A DNA stretch of 64,000 nucleotides from Clostridiaceae bacterium (lineage in GTDB: Bacteria > Bacillota > Clostridia > Lachnospirales > Lachnospiraceae). Of the stretch, positions 36,364 through 46,075 are shown piece by piece. The position numbers and the translations under genes are program-made. A model generated the notes under the pieces. The model was not told the DNA's origin. It saw only the letters and a program-made list of their open reading frames with translations, and did no database searches. The first letter of the stretch is position 1; every line of letters begins with the position of its first letter. The stretch lies in the NCBI GenBank assembly GCA_009911065.1, contig QXWR01000020.1, positions 23,360 through 87,359 on the forward strand, written 5' to 3'.

Positions 36364-37106
36364 AGATTATCATTTCACCAGCAAAGAAAATGAAAGAAAA
36401 TTCCGATCTTTTTCCATCAGACGGTCTGCCCCGGTATTTGAATGAAACCAAACGTCTGTGCAGGGAAATTCAAAAATTGTCCTTAGAAGAGTCCAGAGAA
36501 TTGTGGAAGTGTAACGAGAAGCTGGCCAGATTAAATTATAAGCGGTTTGAAAAAATGGACCTGGAAAAAGGGACCACGCCGGCTCTTCTGGCCTATGAGG
36601 GACTTTTGTACCAGCACATGGCTCCGGTTGTGTTCACCAGAGAGGCGGCGGATTATGTAAAGGAGCATTTGCGGATTTTGTCCGGTTTTTACGGGGTCCT
36701 TTGCCCTTTTGACAGGGTGACGCCTTACCGGCTGGAAATGCAGGCTTCTCTGGCTGTGGGAGAGGAGAAGAATCTGTACGAATTTTGGGGGGATAAACTG
36801 TATCAGGCAGTAGTGGATGAAGACCGGGTGATTGTTAATCTGGCGTCAAAAGAGTATTCCAAAGCAATCGAAAAGTATCTCCAGCCAGAGGATCGGTTTC
36901 TCACGGTGGTTTTTGGAGAGCTTTATGAGGGGAAAATCCGGCAGAAGGGAACCCTTGCCAAGATGGCCAGAGGGGAGATGGTCCGGTATATGGCGGAGAA
37001 TCAGGTAAAAGATCTGGAGAAACTAAAGGATTTTCGGGAACTTGGGTATGAATATTGGGAGAAGGATTCCAGGGAGAATCAGTGGGTGTTTCTTTCCAAA
37101 GATTGA
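36360..37106 (+). CDS. yaaA: Peroxide stress protein YaaA (DUF328/UPF0246)
   Basis: This 248-residue protein begins MKIIISPAKKMKENSD, the family signature. It includes YEGLLYQHMAPV, LSGFYGVLCPFD and VNLASKEYSKAIEKYL. YaaA lowers free iron and protects DNA and protein under hydrogen peroxide. Its ATG overlaps the addA stop (ATGA), so it belongs to the addBA operon, which fits a DNA-damage and oxidative-stress theme. Confidence 0.93.
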   Translation: MKIIISPAKKMKENSDLFPSDGLPRYLNETKRLCREIQKLSLEESRELWKCNEKLARLNYKRFEKMDLEKGTTPALLAYEGLLYQHMAPVVFTREAADYVKEHLRILSGFYGVLCPFDRVTPYRLEMQASLAVGEEKNLYEFWGDKLYQAVVDEDRVIVNLASKEYSKAIEKYLQPEDRFLTVVFGELYEGKIRQKGTLAKMARGEMVRYMAENQVKDLEKLKDFRELGYEYWEKDSRENQWVFLSKD

Positions 37107-37125
37107 GGGGGAGAATGTTACCAAA

Positions 37126-37155
37126 GGAACGGTTTCCGATCATTGGAACCGTTCC
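37126..37155 (+). terminator. Terminator between yaaA and the AraC gene
   Basis: GGAACGGTTTCC at 37126-37137 pairs with GGAACCGTTCC at 37145-37155 with one bulge. The T-run is poor. It lies between convergent genes and may serve both. Confidence 0.55.
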
Positions 37156-37167
37156 TCTCCATTGTAA

Positions 37168-38061
37168 TTATTTCTTAATCCTTATTTCCTGTTCCAGTGA
37201 TTTTGTTTTGTTTGTCTTTGTAAATTCACTGGGTTTCTCTCCAAATTCCCGCTTAAAGGCTTTGAGAAAATTGGAGTAATCGTTAAATCCGCATTCCGTG
37301 TAAGCCTCTGTCACAGTCCTTCCATACATCAGCATATTCCGGGCAATGGTCAGTCTTTTTTTCATAATAAACTGATAGAGGGGAAGACCGGTAAAGTGTT
37401 TAAACTGATGGCTTAAATAATATTTGCTCATGTAAAACTGATCTGCTAAATGATCCAGATTCAAATCTTCGTTTAAGTGATTATTAATATAGGTAACAAC
37501 CTGATTGATCTGTTCATTTTCCGTAACATCCTGCTTTGCAGAATCGGAGATTTCGTAATAGGCCCGACTTAGGAGAACTAAAATTTCCATCACTGCTGCA
37601 TAGGCCCTGACCCGGTTTCCTAACTTGTTGCCAGTGCGTTCCTGTTCTATGGTCAGGCAGGCAGACTGAATGTTTTTCAGCTGAAGGTCATTGGGGCGGA
37701 ACAGGCGGTAATTCCGATTGGATGCGTCCTGAAAACAGGCGGTTAAATCTTCTCCAATATCCCGAAGTCCGTCAAAAAAATCGTGTCCCAGCCAGAGGAT
37801 AATCCGCTCATAAGGCTGTTTGGAAGGAGTAATCTCCGGGTGGTGAATATCTCGGTTGTTGGTCAGGAGAATATCCCCGGAGCGAAGTTTATAAGTGCGG
37901 CCTTCTATGATGTAATGGACATTGCCGGAAATAAAAAGGTAGATTTCATAAAAGGCATGTTGATGGAAGTCAATGGTAAGGGGTTCTTCGTTGCGGTAAT
38001 GATGATATTCATAGAAACGTTCCGCCATGCTCTGGCGGTGAGTAAATTCTTCCGTGTACAT
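37168..38061 (-). CDS. AraC family transcriptional regulator
   Basis: This 297-residue regulator has an N-terminal cupin-like sensor (IDFHQHAFYEIYLFISGNVH) and a C-terminal double helix-turn-helix (LDHLADQFYMSKYYLSHQFK and VTEAYTECGFNDYSNFLKAF). It is divergent from the TRAP-uxuA operon with a 158-base gap. It is therefore the likely sugar-acid-responsive activator of that operon. A TATAAT at 38164-38169 in the gap probably belongs to dctP. Confidence 0.9.
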   Translation of the reverse strand: MYTEEFTHRQSMAERFYEYHHYRNEEPLTIDFHQHAFYEIYLFISGNVHYIIEGRTYKLRSGDILLTNNRDIHHPEITPSKQPYERIILWLGHDFFDGLRDIGEDLTACFQDASNRNYRLFRPNDLQLKNIQSACLTIEQERTGNKLGNRVRAYAAVMEILVLLSRAYYEISDSAKQDVTENEQINQVVTYINNHLNEDLNLDHLADQFYMSKYYLSHQFKHFTGLPLYQFIMKKRLTIARNMLMYGRTVTEAYTECGFNDYSNFLKAFKREFGEKPSEFTKTNKTKSLEQEIRIKK

Positions 38062-38219
38062 ATTTCACAAAAATCCTCTCATTTTTTTCCTTTTCTTGTA
38101 TTATACAGCAAGATTTACCATATTTCAACTAGAATGTACCAAGTAAAAATGATGGGAAAATGCTATAATTCGGATATAAAAGCATTGGACATAAACAAAC
38201 CAGAAAGGAGCAAAAAGGT

Positions 38220-39266
38220 ATGAAGGGAGTTTACAGGGCGCTGTCTCTTTCTCTTGGCGCAGGGCTTGTGGCGTTGGCTCTCACAGGCTGTCAGGGGGCA
38301 TCTGACGGCAGGCGGATTGTGCGGATCGGGCATAATCAGGCCACGGACCATCCGACTCATGTGGCATTGCTGGAGTTTGAGAAATACGTGGAGAGTAAGC
38401 TGGGAGACCAATATAATGTGGAAGTGTATCCCAGTGAACTTTTAGGTTCTCAGACCGATATGGTGCAGCTGACACAGACCGGAGCCATTGATTTTTGTGT
38501 GGCAAGCAACTCGATTCTGGAAACATTTTCTGACAATTACACGCTTTTTAACATGCCCTATCTGTTTGCGTCAGCGGAAGCTTACCATGCGTCGATGGAT
38601 GATGCAGACATTACCGGACCGATTTTTGATTCTACCAAAAAAGCCGGATTTGAGGCTGTCACCTGGATTGATGCAGGAACCAGAAACTTTTACACGGTTT
38701 CCACTCCCATCCATTCTCCGGCAGATTTGAAAGGACTCAAGATTCGTGTGCAGCAATCTCCTACGAATGTGGAGATGATGCGGCTTTTAGGCGGTTCTGC
38801 CACTCCTATGGGCTTTGGGGAGGTCTATACGGCTCTCCAGTCAAAGATCATTGACGGGGCGGAGAACAATGAGATGGCTCTCACTTCCAATGGCCACGGA
38901 GATGTATGTAAGTACTATTCTTATGACATGCATCAGATGATACCAGATATTCTCATTGGAAACTGTGCATTTCTTGACGGACTTTCGCCTGAGGACCGGG
39001 CAGTATTTGAGGAAGGCTTTCAGATTGTCAACCAGGTGGAGCGGCAGGAGTGGACAAAGGCAGTGGAGGCGGCAAAGAGCAAAGCGGAACATGACCAGGG
39101 AGTTCAGTTCCTCTATCCAGACACAGCGCCTTTCCAGGAAATCTGTATTCCCATGCATCAGTCTGTTTTGGGACAGTATCCAGATTTAAAGCCATTTTAT
39201 GATGCCATTCAGGTACATAACAAAGAGTTTACTTCAGAAAATACGGAAGGGGGAGCAGGACAATGA
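38220..39266 (+). CDS. TRAP transporter solute-binding protein (DctP family)
   Basis: This extracytoplasmic lipoprotein (348 aa) has a lipobox LALTGC at the end of its signal peptide. The family core includes VELL-type strands, the substrate-gripping arginine region LKGLKIRVQQSPTNVEMMRL, and ALQSKIIDGAENNEMAL. It captures a carboxylate substrate for the DctQM permease. AAAGGAG lies 12 bases before the ATG. The operon with uxuA points to a hexuronate or mannonate as ligand, by inference. Confidence 0.92.
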   Translation: MKGVYRALSLSLGAGLVALALTGCQGASDGRRIVRIGHNQATDHPTHVALLEFEKYVESKLGDQYNVEVYPSELLGSQTDMVQLTQTGAIDFCVASNSILETFSDNYTLFNMPYLFASAEAYHASMDDADITGPIFDSTKKAGFEAVTWIDAGTRNFYTVSTPIHSPADLKGLKIRVQQSPTNVEMMRLLGGSATPMGFGEVYTALQSKIIDGAENNEMALTSNGHGDVCKYYSYDMHQMIPDILIGNCAFLDGLSPEDRAVFEEGFQIVNQVERQEWTKAVEAAKSKAEHDQGVQFLYPDTAPFQEICIPMHQSVLGQYPDLKPFYDAIQVHNKEFTSENTEGGAGQ

Positions 39267-39742
39267 ATAAACTTCGCGAGATTTTGACACAATTGTTAAA
39301 TGTGCTGGCAGGGGTTAGCTTTCTGGTTATGGTTGTGCTGACTTGCTGGCAGGTTCTGACCCGTTACGTTCTTAACAATCCTTCTTCCTGGTCTGAAGAG
39401 CTGGTATCTTACATGTTTGCCTGGATGAGCCTTTTGGGCGCGTCCCTGGTGACAGCGGAGCGGGGACATATGAACATTCCGATTTTGGTGGAGAAATGCA
39501 ATCCGGCTATGGAACGGTTTTTCCTCTGTCTTGCTGAAGTAATTGCATTTTTGTTTTCTGCTGTTATTTTGGCTTATGGAGGGTATCAGATTGCAACTTT
39601 GGCCATGGGACAGATGACTTCTTCCCTGGGCGTTCCCATTGGAGTGTTTTATGTGGTTCTTCCTCTGTGCGGCATTCTGAATATGATTTACACGTTGCTG
39701 AACATTGCAGATATTTTAAAGAAGAAGGAGGAGACAGCGTAA
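39263..39742 (+). CDS. TRAP transporter small permease (DctQ)
   Basis: This 159-residue protein has four membrane helices and the family segment WSEELVSYMFAWMSLLGASL. Its start overlaps the dctP stop (ATGA), showing coupling. It bridges the binding protein and the large permease in the inner membrane. Confidence 0.9.
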   Translation: MNKLREILTQLLNVLAGVSFLVMVVLTCWQVLTRYVLNNPSSWSEELVSYMFAWMSLLGASLVTAERGHMNIPILVEKCNPAMERFFLCLAEVIAFLFSAVILAYGGYQIATLAMGQMTSSLGVPIGVFYVVLPLCGILNMIYTLLNIADILKKKEETA

Positions 39743-41044
39743 ATGGCAATTCAATCATTATTTTTAATTTTATTTGTCTTGTTAGTGCTGCTGGTGTTGG
39801 GGGTTCCCATTTCCTATTCCATTGGCATCTCCTCTCTGGTGGTAATTCTTCAGACGGTGCCCCTGGATGTATCTGTGGTGACAGCTGCTCAGAGAACGTT
39901 TGTGGGCATGAGTAAATTCAGCTTGACAGCCATTCCGTTTTTTATCCTGGCAGGTAATTTGATGAACCAGGGAGGAATCGCCAAGCGTCTGGTAGATTTT
40001 GTTATGGCAATACTGGGAAAGCTTCCCGGCGCTCTTTTAGTGACCAATGCAGGGGCCAACGCTTTGTTTGGGGCCATCTCTGGTTCTGCTTCCGCAGCAG
40101 CTGCGGCAGTGGGAAGCATGGTAAAAGAGGGAGAGGAGCAGCAGGGCTATGACCGGGGACTTTGTGCGGCTACCAACGGGGCGTCCGCTCCTTCCGGTCT
40201 GTTGATTCCGCCTTCCAATGCATTGATTACCTATTCCCTTGCTTCCGGCGGCACATCGGTGGCAGCTCTTTTTCTGGCTGGTTATGTGCCGGGAATTTTG
40301 TGGGCCGTATGTTGCATGATCGTTGGAATCATCCTGGCAAAGCGCAAGGGATATGCGGGGGCAGAGGGAAAGTATGACTGGAAAAACCTGGGAGTCTGCA
40401 CCCTTCAGGCCCTTCCTGCCCTTTCCCTGATCGTTGTGGTAATCGGAGGAATCGTGGGAGGTATTTTTACAGCCACGGAAGGTTCTGCCATCGCTGTGGT
40501 TTATGCGCTGGTTTTGGGGATTCTTTACCGGAACATTACGGTGAAGTCTTTTTGGAAAATCGTGGTGGACAGTGCAAAAATGAGCGGCATGGTGGTATTT
40601 CTCATTGGCGTATCCAACATTCTTGGATGGGTTATGGCATTTTTGCAGATTCCTCAAGCCGTGTCCGCTGCTCTTCTTGGCCTGACGGACAATTACATCA
40701 TTATCCTGCTGATTATGAATGTGATTTTATTGATTGCAGGTACTTTTATGGATGTTACACCGGCGATTTTGATTTTTACACCCCTGTTTCTTCCGATTGT
40801 AAAAAGTTTTGGCATGAACCCCATTCACTTTGGATTGATTTTAGTGTATAATCTCTGTATCGGCAATATTACGCCGCCAGTAGGGAACACCTTGTTTGTG
40901 GCAATTAAAGTGGGGGACAGCACTCTGGCAAAGACCATTCCCTATATGATCTGGTATTATGTGGCTATTTTAACTGGATTAATGTTAGTTACGTATGTAC
41001 CGTTTTTGAGTATGGGGCTTCCTATGATGGCTGGTCTGGCATAA
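39743..41044 (+). CDS. TRAP transporter large permease (DctM)
   Basis: This 433-residue sodium-coupled permease has 11-12 membrane helices. It includes AIPFFILAGNLMNQGGIAKR, GAISGSASAAAAAVGSM and LCIGNITPPVGNTLFVA, all typical of DctM. It starts immediately after the dctQ stop (TAAATG). It completes a canonical three-part tripartite transporter. Confidence 0.94.
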   Translation: MAIQSLFLILFVLLVLLVLGVPISYSIGISSLVVILQTVPLDVSVVTAAQRTFVGMSKFSLTAIPFFILAGNLMNQGGIAKRLVDFVMAILGKLPGALLVTNAGANALFGAISGSASAAAAAVGSMVKEGEEQQGYDRGLCAATNGASAPSGLLIPPSNALITYSLASGGTSVAALFLAGYVPGILWAVCCMIVGIILAKRKGYAGAEGKYDWKNLGVCTLQALPALSLIVVVIGGIVGGIFTATEGSAIAVVYALVLGILYRNITVKSFWKIVVDSAKMSGMVVFLIGVSNILGWVMAFLQIPQAVSAALLGLTDNYIIILLIMNVILLIAGTFMDVTPAILIFTPLFLPIVKSFGMNPIHFGLILVYNLCIGNITPPVGNTLFVAIKVGDSTLAKTIPYMIWYYVAILTGLMLVTYVPFLSMGLPMMAGLA

Positions 41045-41173
41045 AAGAGGATTTTGTATCCATACAAAGTTCTTCAGACACACTCCAGAGAAAGGCAGAC
41101 AGGAAAGACTCTGCGACAACTATTTTTTCAACACGTTTTGGCAAAAGCAAAAAAAGAAAGGAGAACATTTTTT

Positions 41174-42238
41174 ATGCAAATGACGTTTCGTTGGTATGGG
41201 GAAGGCAATGACAGCATTACTCCTCAGGACATCAAGCAGATTCCGGGAGTGACCGGGTTAGTGTGGGCGCTGCATCACAAGCAGGCCGGCGAGGTGTGGA
41301 CTGTGGAGGAGATTGAAGAGGTCCGCAAGCAGATTGAAGGCGCAGGCTTTAACATGGATGTGGTGGAAAGTGTAAACGTTCATGACGACATTAAGATCGG
41401 CCTGCCTACCAGAGATCAGTATATTGAGAATTACAAGGAGACTCTGCGCAATCTGGCTAAGTTTGGCGTGAAGGTGGTTACTTACAACTTTATGCCGGTT
41501 TTTGACTGGACCCGTACCGATTTGTTCCACCCCATGGGAGACGGTTCCACAGCTTTATTCTATGAGAAGTCCAAGATTCATGAGGATTACAAGGAGATGG
41601 CAAAGTATATCCTGGACAATCTGAATGGAATGACTTTCCCAGGATGGGAGCCGGAGCGTATGGCACAGCTGGACGAGCTTTTTGAGAAATATCGTCCGGT
41701 AACAAAGGAGAAGCTGTGGGAGAATTTGAAGTATTTCCTGGAAGCAATTATGCCTACCTGCCACGAGACTGGTATTAAGATGGCCATTCATCAGGATGAT
41801 CCGCCGTGGGATATTTTCGGACTTCCCCGTTTGCTGACAGACAAGGAGGCAATCGGTCGTTTCCTGTCATTGGTGGATGATGATCACAACTGTTTGTGCC
41901 TGTGTTCTGGGTCTTTGGGCGCCAATCCAAAGAACAATGTGGCAGACATTGTCCGGAGTTACTGCGACCGAATTGCCTTTGCCCATATTCGTAATGTAAA
42001 GCATTTTGACAATGGCGACTTTACCGAAGCTTCCCACCGGGACTGCGATGGTGATACCGGAATTTTGGAAATTATGAAAGCATATCATGACTGTGGTTAT
42101 AAGGGATATGCAAGACCAGACCATGGAAGACATCTTTGGGGTGAAAAGTGCCGTCCTGGATATGGCCTGTACGACCGCGCTCTTGGCATCATGTATCTGT
42201 GGGGATGCTGGGATATGCTGGAGAAGATGGAAAAGTAA
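41174..42238 (+). CDS. uxuA: Mannonate dehydratase
   Basis: This enzyme converts D-mannonate to 2-keto-3-deoxygluconate in hexuronate breakdown. The 354-residue protein starts MQMTFRWYGEGNDSIT after AAAGGAG; an earlier frame opening at 41054 has no ribosome site. Family segments are MAIHQDDPPWDIFGLPRLLT, LCLCSGSLGANPKNNVADI and ARPDHGRHLWGEKCRPGYGL, containing the metal-binding His, Cys and Asp. It is the last gene of the TRAP operon and is followed by a terminator. Other uxu/kdg genes are not in the window. Confidence 0.95.
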   Translation: MQMTFRWYGEGNDSITPQDIKQIPGVTGLVWALHHKQAGEVWTVEEIEEVRKQIEGAGFNMDVVESVNVHDDIKIGLPTRDQYIENYKETLRNLAKFGVKVVTYNFMPVFDWTRTDLFHPMGDGSTALFYEKSKIHEDYKEMAKYILDNLNGMTFPGWEPERMAQLDELFEKYRPVTKEKLWENLKYFLEAIMPTCHETGIKMAIHQDDPPWDIFGLPRLLTDKEAIGRFLSLVDDDHNCLCLCSGSLGANPKNNVADIVRSYCDRIAFAHIRNVKHFDNGDFTEASHRDCDGDTGILEIMKAYHDCGYKGYARPDHGRHLWGEKCRPGYGLYDRALGIMYLWGCWDMLEKMEK

Positions 42239-42263
42239 GATTGAAATAAAAAGAAAGCAAAAA

Positions 42264-42296
42264 GGGGAGCTGTCAGAGAGGGCAGCTTCCTTTTTT
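42264..42296 (+). terminator. Terminator of the TRAP-uxuA operon
   Basis: The GGGGAGCTGTC and GGCAGCTTCC arms form an imperfect stem followed by six T. Confidence 0.7.
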
Positions 42297-42412
42297 GGAT
42301 AATTTTATCCGATAAGTTTTAGAATGAAATTGGATAATTTTATCATAAAAAAATTGTTGACAAATGTCCATTGATATGATAGTATATAGGAGTTGTTACG
42401 AGATATAGAGAT

Positions 42413-42483
42413 AGGGGAATAGTTCAATGGTAGAGCAGCGGTCTCCAAAACCGCAAATGGGGGTTCGAATCCCTCTTCCCCTG
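42413..42483 (+). tRNA. tRNA-Trp (anticodon CCA)
   Basis: The cloverleaf is complete. The acceptor AGGGGAA pairs with TTCCCCT, and the D arm has the TTCAATGGTAGA loop. The anticodon stem GCGGT/ACCGC encloses CTCCAAA with CCA. The T arm is GGGGG-TTCGAAT-CCCTC. The CCA end is not encoded. Confidence 0.95.
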
Positions 42484-42494
42484 TTAAGAAGAGA

Positions 42495-42530
42495 GCCGAA
42501 ATTCTTGGTAAGGGAGTTTCGGCTTTTTTT
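42495..42530 (+). terminator. Terminator after tRNA-Trp
   Basis: GCCGAAA (42495-42501) pairs with TTTCGGC (42517-42523), followed by seven T. Confidence 0.85.
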
Positions 42531-42704
42531 ATGCAGAAAAGAGGATAAGAAGGGAGGAATGATCCGACAGCAAGGAATTTGATAAAAATCATAAACGGCC
42601 ATAGACTTTTCCTGTATTATGTATTATAATGAATTATGAGCTTGTTTTGTGAATGTTTTTGTTAAAAATGTTGAAAAGTGACTTTCTTAAGGGAGGAGTA
42701 TTGA

Positions 42705-44441
42705 ATGAAGCTGAATTTGAAAGGTAAATTGATTGTTAGTATTGGTATTCTCACTTTTGTAGCAGTGTTTTTGCTTTCTTTTTTGTCTTATGTATCTTTG
42801 CGGGTCGCATATAACAAAACCATTGAAGCAGAGAAGGAAAAATTAGACCAGATGATTCAGAGTCAGGTGGAGTGTATGATTGGAGTGCTTGAGGCAGAAT
42901 ATGACAAGTACAAGAGCGGTCTGCTGACAGAAGCAGAGGCCATGGAAAATGCCAAATACATCGTCCGTTCCACCAGATACAGTAATGGAGCCGGATATTT
43001 CTGGGCAGATATGGCAGATGGGACAAGCGCAGTACATATTAAGCCGGAGGTAGAAGGAACCAACCGTTATAATTCAACGGATGAAAAGGGCAATTATTTT
43101 GTTCAGGATACCATTGCTGCCGGAGATAAGCCAGGGGGAGGTTTTATTGATTTCTATTTTGCAAAGCCGGGAGAAAAAGAAGCCAAGGCAAAAAGAGGTT
43201 ATATTAAAAAGTTTGAACCTTATGGCTGGTATATTGGAACCGGAAATTATCAGGAGGATATGCTCCCCATTATTCAGGATGAATTAAACGCTTCCAATCG
43301 GTCTTGCTTTCTGGCTATTGTGATAATATGCGTTTCCGGACTGGCGGTTTTCTTAATTGGCATTGCTGCAATTTCTGCAATCGCCAAACGAATGTCAGAC
43401 CCCATTAAGGAGGCATCCGAGCGTCTGAAAAAGCTCAGCCAGGGAAATCTTAAAGATGAAGTGTATGTGTTTCCTGCTGAGGACGAGATTGGAGAGTTGA
43501 CAAAAGCTCTTTCCACAACGGTACAGACCTGGAGAGATTATATTGGAGATATATCTGCATCTTTGGCAGAACTGGATAAAGGGAATCTTGTTTTGGCGAT
43601 GAATATGGAATATGTGGGGGATTTTGCTCCCATCAAGGAATCTTTCCAAAGGACAATTCACACATTAAATGATACCTTTTTGAAACTTAACAACAGCGCC
43701 GGACAGGTAGCCAGCGGTTCCGATCAGGTTGCCAGCAGCGCTCAGGCACTCTCACAGGGAGCCACCGAACAGGCTTCTGCCGTGGAGGAATTAGCAGCCA
43801 CAATTAACGAAATACACAGTCATGTGGCAAGCAACGCGGAAAATGCCAAACAGGCCAGCGAGCAGGCTTTGGCTGCAGCCTCCGAGCTGGAACATGGCAA
43901 AAAGCAGATGGAGCAGATGACTTCTGCCATGAGACAGATCAATGACTCTTCTTCTGAAATCAGTAAGATTATTAAGACCATTGAAGATATTGCTTTTCAG
44001 ACCAATATTCTTGCCCTCAATGCAGCGGTGGAGGCAGCTAGGGCTGGTTCGGCAGGAAAGGGATTTGCCGTGGTGGCAGATGAAGTCCGCAATCTGGCCA
44101 GTAAGTCTGCAGAGGCGTCAAAGAATACAGCAGTTCTGATTGAAGCTACGGTCAATTCCGTACAGGAAGGAACAGGCATAGCCAACCGAACTGCAGAATC
44201 CATAGGAAGGATTGTCATTTCTTCAGAAGAATCGGCAAAACTTATTCACGAGATTTCCGAGGCATCTCAGGAACAGGCCAATTCCATAGCTCAGGTGACT
44301 TTGGGGATTGATCAGATTTCCAGTGTGGTGCAGACCAATTCTGCCACATCAGAGGAATGTGCGGCAGCCAGTGAAGAACTGTCCAGTCAGGCGCAGCTTT
44401 TAAAGAATCTGGTGAGACGGTTCCGGATTCAGGGAATGTAA
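42705..44441 (+). CDS. Methyl-accepting chemotaxis protein with single Cache domain
   Basis: This 578-residue chemoreceptor has an N-terminal helix ([20 protein letters not shown]). A periplasmic single-Cache (sCache_2) sensor follows, with [18 protein letters not shown] and [14 protein letters not shown]. Then come a second helix (about 200-222), HAMP, and the cytoplasmic signalling domain. The kinase-contact tip is [20 protein letters not shown]. sCache_2 domains typically bind small carboxylates or amino acids. GGGAGG precedes the ATG. It is a single gene. Confidence 0.95.
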   Translation: MKLNLKGKLIVSIGILTFVAVFLLSFLSYVSLRVAYNKTIEAEKEKLDQMIQSQVECMIGVLEAEYDKYKSGLLTEAEAMENAKYIVRSTRYSNGAGYFWADMADGTSAVHIKPEVEGTNRYNSTDEKGNYFVQDTIAAGDKPGGGFIDFYFAKPGEKEAKAKRGYIKKFEPYGWYIGTGNYQEDMLPIIQDELNASNRSCFLAIVIICVSGLAVFLIGIAAISAIAKRMSDPIKEASERLKKLSQGNLKDEVYVFPAEDEIGELTKALSTTVQTWRDYIGDISASLAELDKGNLVLAMNMEYVGDFAPIKESFQRTIHTLNDTFLKLNNSAGQVASGSDQVASSAQALSQGATEQASAVEELAATINEIHSHVASNAENAKQASEQALAAASELEHGKKQMEQMTSAMRQINDSSSEISKIIKTIEDIAFQTNILALNAAVEAARAGSAGKGFAVVADEVRNLASKSAEASKNTAVLIEATVNSVQEGTGIANRTAESIGRIVISSEESAKLIHEISEASQEQANSIAQVTLGIDQISSVVQTNSATSEECAAASEELSSQAQLLKNLVRRFRIQGM

Positions 44442-44481
44442 AACTTAAGATAGAACAGGAAATGGGAAAGGAGCATAAAAA

Positions 44482-45132
44482 ATGCGTTTTTTTGTAGATA
44501 CCGCCAATGTGGAGGAGATCCGCAAGGCCAATGATATGGGAATTATCTGCGGTGTGACCACCAATCCGTCTCTGATTGCAAAGGAGGGCCGGGATTTTGA
44601 CCAGGTGATTGAGGAGATTGCCTCTATTGTGGACGGGCCAATCAGCGGCGAGGTGAAAGCCACTACAGTGGACGCTGACGGGATGATTCAGGAGGGCCGG
44701 GAGATTGCGGCCATTCACCCCAATATGGTGGTGAAGATTCCTATGACTATGGAAGGATTGAAGGCAGTGAAGGTTCTTCATAAAGAAGGAATCCATACGA
44801 ATGTTACTTTGGTGTTTACGGCAGCCCAGGCTTTACTTGCAGCCCGTGCCGGGGCAACCTATGTGTCGCCGTTTGTTGGCCGGTTAGATGACATTTCTAT
44901 GCCGGGAATTGCGCTGATTGAGGAGATTGCAGAAATTTTTGACATTCATCAGATTGAGACAGAGATCATTGCCGCAAGCATCCGCAATCCGATTCATGTG
45001 ATTGACTGCGCCCGGGCAGGAGCGCAGATTGCGACGGTACCTTATAAGGTGTTGGAGCAGATGACAAAACATCCTTTGACAGATGCGGGGATTGAGAAGT
45101 TTCAGGCGGATTACAAGGCGGTGTTTGGTTAA
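44482..45132 (+). CDS. fsa: Fructose-6-phosphate aldolase / transaldolase-like protein
   Basis: This 216-residue class I aldolase starts [18 protein letters not shown]. The Schiff-base lysine is K85 in [17 protein letters not shown] and [12 protein letters not shown] are family signatures. The size fits the short transaldolase/Fsa group, which interconverts fructose 6-phosphate with dihydroxyacetone and glyceraldehyde 3-phosphate, or acts as transaldolase. Which activity dominates cannot be decided from sequence. GAAAGGAG precedes the ATG. Confidence 0.9.
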   Translation: MRFFVDTANVEEIRKANDMGIICGVTTNPSLIAKEGRDFDQVIEEIASIVDGPISGEVKATTVDADGMIQEGREIAAIHPNMVVKIPMTMEGLKAVKVLHKEGIHTNVTLVFTAAQALLAARAGATYVSPFVGRLDDISMPGIALIEEIAEIFDIHQIETEIIAASIRNPIHVIDCARAGAQIATVPYKVLEQMTKHPLTDAGIEKFQADYKAVFG

Positions 45133-45230
45133 GGAAGCAGACGTGAATGGGCATGTAAGCGAAGTTTGCATTTGAAATAAACAGGTATCCAGAATAAGGA
45201 TTTCGAATAAGAAATCAATACGGAGAAATC

Positions 45231-45278
45231 AATACGGGAAAATCTTCCGGGCGGCGGCTTTGGAGATTTTCCCGTATT
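45231..45278 (+). terminator. Terminator after fsa
   Basis: Perfect 15-bp arms, AATACGGGAAAATCT and AGATTTTCCCGTATT, enclose an 18-base loop. The stem is strong but lacks a T-run, so it may instead stabilise the 3' end. Confidence 0.6.
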
Positions 45279-45335
45279 ATAATTGGTTACTCCTTTGCCG
45301 GGTGGGGAAAACTAAAAGTAATGGAAAGGAAGGTA

Positions 45336-45364
45336 TTGAAAATATTAGTAATTGACGTTATAAT
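45336..45364 (+). promoter_or_regulatory. Promoter of the lipoprotein-glyQS unit
   Basis: TTGAAA (45336-45341) and TATAAT (45359-45364) are separated by 17 bases. Transcription would start about 25 bases before the lipoprotein ATG. Confidence 0.6.
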
Positions 45365-45397
45365 GGGTGTACTGATTTACACAAACTGGAGGAGATT

Positions 45398-46060
45398 ATG
45401 AAAAAGCAGAAATTTGCAGGTCTGTTTCTGTTAGGAACCATTGGAATTTTGATGGTTTCCTGCGGGAAACTGGGAGGCCGCTCCTGGGCGGCCAGTGAGA
45501 ACAGCATTTATGTGACAAAGGATTTGGAAGTGGAGAGCGCCATGGTATTTACCTCAGCTCAGGCGAATGAGCTGTACAGTCAGGAAGAACTGGCGACCGA
45601 TACCCGTCAGTGGGTGCAGGATTACAATTTGGCCAATGGAGCAGAGGCGTCTTTTGAGAACAGTGACAAGAAGGCAAAGCTTCCGGTTGCATTAAAATCC
45701 TGCAAATTGGAAGGACAGACTGGAACTTTGGTTTTTGAATATGGAATGCCAGAGCATTTTGTGGGATTTTCCCAGACTGTGGGCGACGATACCCATACGG
45801 TAACAGCCCTTGGGGCAGGTACAGCGGCAGAAGTGCTGGCTTCGGGAAATTTCGACGGGACATTTACATCTGTGGATGGCAGTGTTGCCAATGCGGCAGA
45901 AGTGGCCGGACAGTCTAAGTACAAGGCTGTGGCAGTGGAAGGAGCCGGAGTGGTGTGTCTGGAAGGAAAAGTGAAATATGTATCTTCTGGAGGCGCATCC
46001 ATTCGGGACGAACATACAGCTGTAACCGGAGAGGGAATGAATTATATCATATTTCAATAA
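45398..46060 (+). CDS. Hypothetical lipoprotein
   Basis: This 220-residue protein has a lipobox LMVSC at residues 18-22 after a basic start (MKKQKFAGLFLLGTIGI), so it is membrane-anchored outside. No domain is recognised. The body is rich in Ala, Val and Gly, with AMVFTSAQANELYSQEEL and HTVTALGAGTAAEVLASG. GGAGG lies before the ATG. It is 15 bases upstream of glyQS, a short gap implying one transcript. Confidence 0.8.
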   Translation: MKKQKFAGLFLLGTIGILMVSCGKLGGRSWAASENSIYVTKDLEVESAMVFTSAQANELYSQEELATDTRQWVQDYNLANGAEASFENSDKKAKLPVALKSCKLEGQTGTLVFEYGMPEHFVGFSQTVGDDTHTVTALGAGTAAEVLASGNFDGTFTSVDGSVANAAEVAGQSKYKAVAVEGAGVVCLEGKVKYVSSGGASIRDEHTAVTGEGMNYIIFQ

Positions 46061-46075
46061 GAGAGGATGACAGAC

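Noticed and set aside
40037..40657. A 206-codon minus-strand ORF
   Set aside because: It lies entirely opposite dctM and is Cys/His/Ser-rich in the way antisense frames are.
42305..42602. Minus-strand ORFs across the tRNA-Trp
   Set aside because: They are antisense to a perfect tRNA and carry the familiar false peptide GRGIRTPICGF produced by reading tRNA backwards.
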